Shown one piece after another: positions 6,053 to 10,800 of a DNA stretch of 10,800 bases (the stretch's first letter is position 1; every line of letters begins with the position of its first letter). The translations under genes and the position numbers were made by a program. The notes under the pieces were generated by a model. The model saw only the letters and a program-made list of their open reading frames with translations. It did no database searches and had not been told where the DNA came from. Source of the stretch: Acidobacteriota bacterium (GTDB lineage Bacteria > Acidobacteriota > Terriglobia > Bryobacterales > Bryobacteraceae); NCBI GenBank assembly GCA_016871135.1, contig VFZQ01000106.1, positions 1 to 10,800 of the forward strand, given 5' to 3'.

Positions 6053-7198
6053 TCAAGCGCGGACAAACTTCCTTCCATCGAACATCGCCTTATTCGCCAT
6101 ATGTGGGCCTGCGACCGCGGCCGCTGCGATATCGACTGTTGCGTTTGGTTGCTGGCGCGACTTCATGCAGTCGAGAAAATTCTGAATGTGGGCTTCGACC
6201 GGCACCGGTGATGCCTTCTCCATCTTCGGCGCGGCGCCTTTCTTCCACGGCTCGGCGTAGACGGTGTAGCCGGCGTCGTCGAGGATCATCGTTCCCTTGT
6301 CGCCTTGGAGGAAAATCGACCAGCCGTTCTGATAGGCGTTGCAGTAGTCGAGCGTCCATGTCGCGAGCATCTTCGGATACTCGAACACCGCGCTGAAAAC
6401 GTCGGGGTGTTCCGAGCCGCGCATCTTCGCAACGTAGCCGGACGCCTGCGCCGCCGTAGGCGCCGCGTTCTTGGTGAACCACTGCACCACGTCCATGAGA
6501 TGCGTTCCTTGGTCGGTCATGTTGCCGCCCGCGTAGTCGAAGAAGTAGCGCCAGCGGCGGAAGCGCATCGGCTCTAACTCGCGCTGTTTTGCCGTGCCGA
6601 GGAAGCGGGGCCAGTCGAGTTTGCCGGGCAGAGTCGAGTTGTCGAGATCGGCCGAGATATTCCAATTCCACTGGGCCTTAACGATCGAGACGAAGCCGAG
6701 CATGCCGTCGTCGACGAGCCGTTTGGCCTCGATTAGCGCGGGCGCCGAGCGGCGCTGCATGCCGACTTGTACAATCTGCTTCGAGTCGCGCACGGCCTTG
6801 ATCATGCGCTCGGACTGTTCGAGCGAGTGCGAAAGCGGCTTCTCGAGGTAGACGTCTTTCTTGGCGTCGAGCGCCGCGAACAGCATCGGCGCGTGATGAT
6901 GATCGGGCGAGGCGATCACGATGCAATCGGCTTTGCAGCCTTGCAGCATCTCGTGATAGTCGACCCACTTCTTTGCCTCCGGTTCGATCTCGGCGCCCTT
7001 CTGCAGATTGGGTTCGTAAATGTCGCATATATCGGTGCAAACGCAGCCGAGCTGCTTGAACTTCGTCATTAAGTAGCGGCCGCGTCCGCCGGTGGCAATG
7101 ACCGCGTACGTAATCTTCGAGTTCTGTCCGAAAGCGGTCTGGGGGACGAACAATGGGGCGGCGAGCGCTCCGATGAGATCGCGCCGTTGCGAGTTCAT
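6053..7198 (-). CDS. Gfo/Idh/MocA-family oxidoreductase with Tat-like signal
   Basis: A 381-residue NAD(P)-dependent oxidoreductase of the Gfo/Idh/MocA family. It opens with QRRDLIGALAAPLFVPQTAFGQ (residues 4-25), a twin-arginine followed by a hydrophobic stretch and an AFGQ cleavage site, which suggests Tat export of the folded, cofactor-loaded enzyme. The Rossmann part shows TYAVIATGGRGR (30-41), a degenerate GxGxxG, then IVIASPDHHHAP (93-104) and the family hallmark EKPLSHS (119-125). The C-terminal part has GGNMTDQGTHLMD (224-236), where Asp229 and His233 occupy the usual catalytic positions. The family oxidises or reduces sugars, inositols and related compounds; the substrate cannot be told from sequence alone. 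AAGGAG eight bases upstream supports the start at 7198 and overlaps the stop of the methyltransferase gene, so the two are surely co-transcribed. The nearby lactonase-like and garD genes make a sugar or sugar-acid substrate plausible. Confidence 0.9.
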   Translation of the reverse strand: MNSQRRDLIGALAAPLFVPQTAFGQNSKITYAVIATGGRGRYLMTKFKQLGCVCTDICDIYEPNLQKGAEIEPEAKKWVDYHEMLQGCKADCIVIASPDHHHAPMLFAALDAKKDVYLEKPLSHSLEQSERMIKAVRDSKQIVQVGMQRRSAPALIEAKRLVDDGMLGFVSIVKAQWNWNISADLDNSTLPGKLDWPRFLGTAKQRELEPMRFRRWRYFFDYAGGNMTDQGTHLMDVVQWFTKNAAPTAAQASGYVAKMRGSEHPDVFSAVFEYPKMLATWTLDYCNAYQNGWSIFLQGDKGTMILDDAGYTVYAEPWKKGAAPKMEKASPVPVEAHIQNFLDCMKSRQQPNATVDIAAAAVAGPHMANKAMFDGRKFVRA

Positions 7199-7206
7199 GG
7201 CTGAAG

Positions 7207-7212
7207 CTCCTT
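7207..7212 (-). promoter_or_regulatory. Ribosome binding site of the Gfo/Idh/MocA gene
   Basis: AAGGAG on the minus strand, eight bases before the ATG at 7198 and overlapping the TAA (7211-7213) of the upstream methyltransferase gene. It fixes the oxidoreductase start and points to coupled translation. Confidence 0.65.
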
Positions 7213-7888
7213 AGTCTTTGCGGGCTGTGAGAATGCGCGAGGGATAGAATCCCTGGCGGAGCTGGATGTCCTCAACGATCCGGAAGTTCGCGCGTTTCAC
7301 AAGCTCGGGGAACTTCGTGGCCACTTGCCGGCCCCAGAACGCGGGCACCAGCGATCCAGCCACATGATACGCCTTATTGAAGAGCCTTGTGTGCTGGCCG
7401 ATCAGAACCATCGTGAACGTTGCCCGCGGCTTCATCACGCGATGAATCTCTTCCAGCGTACTTTCGATGTCGGCGCCGCCTAGGAGTTCGAAGAGATAAC
7501 AGCAAAAAACGGCGTCGAAGGCATCGCAACGAAAAGGGAGCACGCGGGCGTCGACGGCCTGGCAGTCGAGGTTGGCCGCGGGAAACTTGCGGCGGGCCAC
7601 TCGTTGCGTTCTGGCGGCCATGTTCGGCGACAGGTCGACGCCGCAGGTGTAGCCGATGGAGTTGGCCTTGATGATGCGCCGGAACATCTCGCCGGATCCG
7701 GTGGCGATCTCAAGGACCGACATCCCGTTTCGTAGTCCGCTCATTTCGAGGGCCTGTTTATGGGCCTTGGAATGAAAGAGGAACGTCGACGCGGGGTACA
7801 CGGCGGCGAGGTGATCGTAGACACGCTGGGTGCGCGCGGCGATCGTCTGGGGTAGTTTATCGGTGCGTAGTGCGACGGCTGTCTGCAT
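7211..7888 (-). CDS. Class I SAM-dependent methyltransferase (UbiE-like)
   Basis: A 225-residue cytoplasmic methyltransferase. The Rossmann SAM-binding motifs are clear: motif I SVLEIATGSGE (57-67), motif II GVDLS (83-87) with the acidic residue that binds the ribose hydroxyls, VDARVLPF (112-119), and the FDAVFCCYLFELL strand (124-136). LEEIHRVMKPRA (145-156), the segment after motif III, is typical of the UbiE/COQ5 (Methyltransf_11/25) group. Relatives methylate quinone precursors, lipids or small molecules; the substrate is unknown, and the C-terminal ~60 residues give no further hint. The gene starts 25 bases after the histidine kinase stop and its own stop overlaps the ribosome binding site of the oxidoreductase gene. 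No clear Shine-Dalgarno precedes its ATG. A TACAAT in the 25-base gap could be a -10 element, but no matching -35 was found. Confidence 0.87.
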   Translation of the reverse strand: MQTAVALRTDKLPQTIAARTQRVYDHLAAVYPASTFLFHSKAHKQALEMSGLRNGMSVLEIATGSGEMFRRIIKANSIGYTCGVDLSPNMAARTQRVARRKFPAANLDCQAVDARVLPFRCDAFDAVFCCYLFELLGGADIESTLEEIHRVMKPRATFTMVLIGQHTRLFNKAYHVAGSLVPAFWGRQVATKFPELVKRANFRIVEDIQLRQGFYPSRILTARKD

Positions 7889-7913
7889 AAGCAGGTCGTT
7901 GCGAAATTGTACC

Positions 7914-9212
7914 TCAAAGCCGGGTGGTCAGGTCGGGGAACTCGATATGAGTGCGGGTTCCTTCATCTGGCCGGGAGTCGATATCCATGCGATAGTCGTC
8001 CCCAAAAAGGACCTTGAGGCGCTCGTTTACGTTGGAAACTCCGATGCCGGATTCGAACATCGTGTCGAGTTTTTCGGGCGGCACGCCGACGCCGTCGTCC
8101 TCGACTTCGATATGCACGCGGTCTCCGGTCAGCCGGGTTCGCAATGTAATGACGCCGCCTTCCACCTTCGAACTCAGCCCATGTTTGATCGAATTCTCGA
8201 TGATGGGCTGCAGGAGCATCGACGGAATCAGGCGATCGAGGGTGGCGGGTTCGGCTTCGTTGACGAAGCGGAGTTTCTCGCCGAAGCGGGTCATTTCGAT
8301 GCTGAGGTAGTCGTTGATGAAGTTGAGTTCATCTCGCAATGGACTCATGTTCTCGTCCTTGCGCAGCAGGCGGCGAAGGATGCTCGACAGCTTGAGCACA
8401 ACGGCGCGCGCCTGGTCGGGGTTGGTGCGGATGAGCGAGTTGACGGTGTTCAACGTGTTGAACAGGAAGTGCGGGTTGATCTGGCTTGTGAGCGCTTTCA
8501 GACGCGCTTCGGTGAGCGAGCGCTGTTGGACTTCGATGAGTTTTTCCTGGCGGATCGAGTTCCAGATCTTAAGCGGGATGGCGAACGCGAAGAGGGTCGA
8601 GAGGTAGATCATGAAAAAGCCGAGCCAGTCGGGTTCATGCCAGGTTGCGTAGATCGTGAGCAGGAATCGTTCGGCCGCGATTTGATCAAGCGCCCAGCGA
8701 AGGAACTCGGCGAACAGGACAGCGCCGAACAACAGCAGGTGAAAGATAGTGACCCGGATGTCGTACTTTGCTCGAAACAGCCGGTAGACGTTGAGGTCGA
8801 AGTAGGGCGAAAAATTCCAGATGTCGCCCGTGGAGGGAGCGATGTCGCGCAGGAGTCCGCCGAGAACGCCGACCCCAGCGTAGAGCATCATGGCCAGCCA
8901 TTCGCCGTTGGCGCAAGCCGCCAGCGAGATCATCACTCCGCCCGTTAAGCCGGTGAAGTAGCCGCCCAGCAAGCCGGCCAGCAGCGCGCCTTCCAGCCCC
9001 AGGTCGAACGCGAAATTGTTGGCCAACACGCGCAGGCCGATGCCTACGCCGAAGATGATGCCGAAGTTGAGCGCCATTCGAAAGCGCTGTTTATACGTTC
9101 GTTCCTCACGCAGCAACATGCGCAAAAACGCGCCGGAGCGGCCGAGAATGCTGGCCACCGAGGCCGCCACGGCGAGTTTCAAAAGCAGTATGACGAGGTG
9201 TTGCTCGAGCAT
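7914..9212 (-). CDS. LytS/YehU-type membrane sensor histidine kinase
   Basis: A 432-residue sensor kinase of the LytS/YehU class. The N-terminal ~215 residues hold about six hydrophobic segments (roughly 4-23, 47-64, 72-100, 105-122, 154-176 and 196-216). The GALLAGLLGGYFTGLTGG stretch resembles the 5TMR-LYT sensor module. A short coiled linker (~220-240) leads to the His_kinase domain with QINPHFLFNTLN (244-255); His248 is the expected phosphoacceptor. The HATPase domain follows, with N-box LLQPIIENSIKHG (333-345), G1 box EDDGVGVP (371-378) and G2 box GIGVSNVNERL (389-399), so it should be active. Members normally pair with a LytTR-type response regulator that controls transcription. None lies next to it: the divergent neighbour is ribA and the downstream neighbour a methyltransferase. 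The ATG at 9212 has no clear Shine-Dalgarno and lies 32 bases from the ribA start. The stop is followed after 25 bases by the methyltransferase gene. Confidence 0.92.
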   Translation of the reverse strand: MLEQHLVILLLKLAVAASVASILGRSGAFLRMLLREERTYKQRFRMALNFGIIFGVGIGLRVLANNFAFDLGLEGALLAGLLGGYFTGLTGGVMISLAACANGEWLAMMLYAGVGVLGGLLRDIAPSTGDIWNFSPYFDLNVYRLFRAKYDIRVTIFHLLLFGAVLFAEFLRWALDQIAAERFLLTIYATWHEPDWLGFFMIYLSTLFAFAIPLKIWNSIRQEKLIEVQQRSLTEARLKALTSQINPHFLFNTLNTVNSLIRTNPDQARAVVLKLSSILRRLLRKDENMSPLRDELNFINDYLSIEMTRFGEKLRFVNEAEPATLDRLIPSMLLQPIIENSIKHGLSSKVEGGVITLRTRLTGDRVHIEVEDDGVGVPPEKLDTMFESGIGVSNVNERLKVLFGDDYRMDIDSRPDEGTRTHIEFPDLTTRL

Positions 9213-9217
9213 CGAAC

Positions 9218-9223
9218 TATAAT
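9218..9223 (+). promoter_or_regulatory. Candidate -10 element for ribA
   Basis: A perfect TATAAT lies 21 bases before the ribA ATG in the 32-base gap between two divergent start codons. If used, transcription would begin about 15 bases before ribA, which fits the absence of a Shine-Dalgarno there. No convincing -35 hexamer sits at normal spacing (TTGCTC at 9201-9206 is too close), so this is tentative. Confidence 0.35.
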
Positions 9224-9244
9224 GGAACTATCGTCGCACTTTAA

Positions 9245-9847
9245 ATGGCATTTCGATTGGTAAAAAAAGCGGAGGCGGAGTTTCCCACGCGCTTCGGCAC
9301 GTTTCGGATCTACGGCTTCGTGGGCGAGTGGGACGACCGCAGCGAAGAGGCCGTCGTGCTGCGAATGGGATCGCTCGAAGGCGAGCCGCCGCTTGTGCGC
9401 ATTCACTCGCAGTGTTTAACCGGCGATGTATTCCACTCTCTGCGGTGCGATTGCCGCGCGCAGCTGGAACTGGCGCTGGAGCGCATCGGTGAAGATGGCC
9501 GGGGCCTGCTGATTTATGAGCACCAGGAAGGCCGCGGCATCGGCATTATGAACAAACTCCGCGCCTACGAGTTGCAGGATAGCGGCGCCGATACCATCGA
9601 GGCCAATCTCGCGCTTGGCTTCGAAGCCGACTTGCGCAGCTACGAACTGCCCGTTGCGATTATGCAGTACTTCAACCTGCAATCGGTCCGGTTTCTGTCG
9701 AATAACCCCGACAAGATCGCGGCTTTGGAGCGCGCCGGCGTGCGTGTGGCCGAGCGTGTGCCCGCGCTGGTTGAACCGCAGGCGCATGCGGAGGAGTATA
9801 TGCGAACCAAGAAAGAAAAAATGGGGCACCTGCTCGACGTCTTCTAA
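9245..9847 (+). CDS. ribA: GTP cyclohydrolase II (stand-alone)
   Basis: A 200-residue GTP cyclohydrolase II, which opens GTP to 2,5-diamino-6-ribosylamino-4(3H)-pyrimidinone 5'-phosphate, formate and pyrophosphate, the first step of riboflavin synthesis. VRIHSQCLTGDVFHSLRCDC (51-70) carries the three zinc ligands Cys57, Cys68 and Cys70. EHQEGRGIGIMNKLRAYELQ (92-111) binds the substrate. The Asp-x-Arg pair at 129-131 (ADLR) matches the catalytic Asp126/Arg128 region of E. coli RibA, followed by FLSNNPDKIAALERAGV and KKEKMGHLL at the C-terminus. Length is like E. coli RibA (196 residues), so it is not the bifunctional RibBA form. The start at 9245 is fixed by an in-frame TAA directly before it; no Shine-Dalgarno is visible. 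It is divergent from the histidine kinase and followed after 19 bases by a TonB-dependent receptor gene with no terminator between, so read-through is likely. No other riboflavin gene is in the window. Confidence 0.96.
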   Translation: MAFRLVKKAEAEFPTRFGTFRIYGFVGEWDDRSEEAVVLRMGSLEGEPPLVRIHSQCLTGDVFHSLRCDCRAQLELALERIGEDGRGLLIYEHQEGRGIGIMNKLRAYELQDSGADTIEANLALGFEADLRSYELPVAIMQYFNLQSVRFLSNNPDKIAALERAGVRVAERVPALVEPQAHAEEYMRTKKEKMGHLLDVF

Positions 9848-9866
9848 CCTCTGATAGAGTGGCAGG

Positions 9867-10800
9867 ATGGTCTTTAAGGTATTGGCCGCGGCTCTCGCGG
9901 CGGGGGCGCTATTCGCGCAGAGCGGCACGATTCAGGGTGTGGTCAAGGACTCCTCCGATGCGGTGGTCGCGGGCGCGGGTGTGTCGGTTGTTAATATCGA
10001 CACCGGACTGCGCCGTGATTTGACGACGAATGAGCAGGGATTCTACACCGCGCCGACGCTTCCGGTCGGCCGGTATAAGATCAGCGCGTCGAAGGCGGGC
10101 TTTGCTACCGCCGAAGTGCCCGAGGTCAAGCTCGACGTTACGCAGACGGTTCGTCTGGACTTTTCGTTGAAGGCCGGCACTGTGACCGAGAGTATTCAGG
10201 TGACCGCGACGGCGGCGTCGATCGACTCCGAAACGACGACGGTTGGCCAGGTCATCGACAACAAGCGCATTGTCGAACTGCCTTTGAACGGCCGCAACTA
10301 TCTAGACCTGGCAAAGCTGACCGCCGGCACTAATCCCGGCCGCGGCGGACGAACGCAGGGCGAAGGCGGGTTCTCTGCTTCCGGGCAGCACATCTATCAG
10401 GTCAACGTGACGATTGACGGCGTCGATAACTCGTCGGTGGCTTCCGGCGGTCCCTTGGGATTCGAAGCGCAAGCGGTGAAACCCAGCGTCGACGCGGTGA
10501 GCGAGTATCGCGTGGTGACGAACAATCTTTCCGCCGAGTACGGTACGCGGATGGGCGGGCAGGTTTTCGTCAACATCAAGAGCGGTACAAACGAGATCCA
10601 CGGAACGGCTTTCGAGTTCTTGCGGAACAGCAAGCTCGACGGCACGAACTTCTTCGCCAATCGCGCGGGCCGTACCAAGCCAACCTACAAGCAAAGCCAG
10701 TTCGGCGGAACGTTCGGCGGCCCGGTGAAGAAGGACAAGACGTTCTACTTCGCGAGCTTCGAAGGTACGCGCACGCGGCTCGGCCGGAGCTTTACTTCGA
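9867..10800 (+). CDS. TonB-dependent (Oar-like) receptor, N-terminal part (partial, runs off right edge)
   Basis: An open frame of 311 codons to the window end without a stop. It begins with a signal peptide (MVFKVLAAALAAGALFAQ, cleavage after residue ~18), then a carboxypeptidase-regulatory-like beta-sandwich at ~20-105 (GTIQGVVKDSSDAVVAGAGV, NEQGFYTAPTLPVGRYKI, ASKAGFA). The TonB plug domain follows from ~110: ITESIQVT-like strand, VIDNKRIVELPLNGRNYLDL, VTIDGVDNSS, then AEYGTRMGGQVFVNIKSGTN and FGGTFGGPVKKDKTFYFAS leading into the barrel. This layout is the hallmark of Oar-type receptors greatly expanded in Acidobacteriota. Complete members are about 1000-1200 residues and sit in the outer membrane; the substrates are mostly unknown, with complex glycans or peptides often suggested. 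An in-frame TAG four codons upstream limits the start to this ATG; AGG directly abuts it and GAGTGG lies a little further upstream, so the ribosome site is weak. It lies 19 bases after ribA. Confidence 0.92.
   Translation, partial: MVFKVLAAALAAGALFAQSGTIQGVVKDSSDAVVAGAGVSVVNIDTGLRRDLTTNEQGFYTAPTLPVGRYKISASKAGFATAEVPEVKLDVTQTVRLDFSLKAGTVTESIQVTATAASIDSETTTVGQVIDNKRIVELPLNGRNYLDLAKLTAGTNPGRGGRTQGEGGFSASGQHIYQVNVTIDGVDNSSVASGGPLGFEAQAVKPSVDAVSEYRVVTNNLSAEYGTRMGGQVFVNIKSGTNEIHGTAFEFLRNSKLDGTNFFANRAGRTKPTYKQSQFGGTFGGPVKKDKTFYFASFEGTRTRLGRSFTS

Noticed and set aside
7830..8948. 372-codon plus-strand open frame opposite the histidine kinase
   Set aside because: It mirrors a strong coding gene in GC-rich DNA, shows no recognisable domain and has composition expected of an antisense shadow.

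Overview
The window looks like a chromosomal segment of a GC-rich member of the Acidobacteriota, most like the Solibacter/Bryobacter group. This is inferred from gene content, not from a search. Typical signs are a PASTA-less Ser/Thr protein kinase fused to TolB/WD40-like propeller repeats, a Uma2-family nuclease, an exported Gfo/Idh/MocA oxidoreductase, an EF-hand-containing PQQ-like propeller protein, and a TonB-dependent receptor with an N-terminal carboxypeptidase-regulatory-like domain.

Layout. From about 9212 down to base 1, eight genes run on the minus strand with short gaps or overlaps. In order of transcription they are: a LytS/YehU-type membrane histidine kinase; a class I SAM methyltransferase; an exported Gfo/Idh/MocA oxidoreductase; a Uma2-family protein; a Ser/Thr kinase with a C-terminal propeller; an SMP-30/gluconolactonase-like protein; a PQQ-like propeller with two EF-hands; and galactarate dehydratase (garD), which runs off the left edge. 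The only non-coding stretch of any size is about 2705-2900, and it holds a decayed copy of the Uma2 3' end. On the plus strand, starting 32 bases from the histidine kinase start, lie ribA (GTP cyclohydrolase II) and, 19 bases after it, the beginning of a TonB-dependent receptor cut by the right edge.

How the genes may work together. The left part (lactonase-like protein, PQQ-like propeller, GarD) suggests sugar-acid metabolism: lactone hydrolysis, then dehydration of an aldarate. The exported oxidoreductase may belong to the same theme. The tightest coupling is Uma2 to the kinase (ATGA overlap) and SMP-30 to the PQQ-like protein (stop codon abutting start codon). The histidine kinase has no response regulator next to it within the window. 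No RNA genes, CRISPR arrays, insertion sequences or convincing rho-independent terminators were seen. I found no clearly new multi-gene system. The points most worth checking are the Uma2 remnant behind the kinase, the short beta3-alphaC region of the kinase, and the possible aldarate module.
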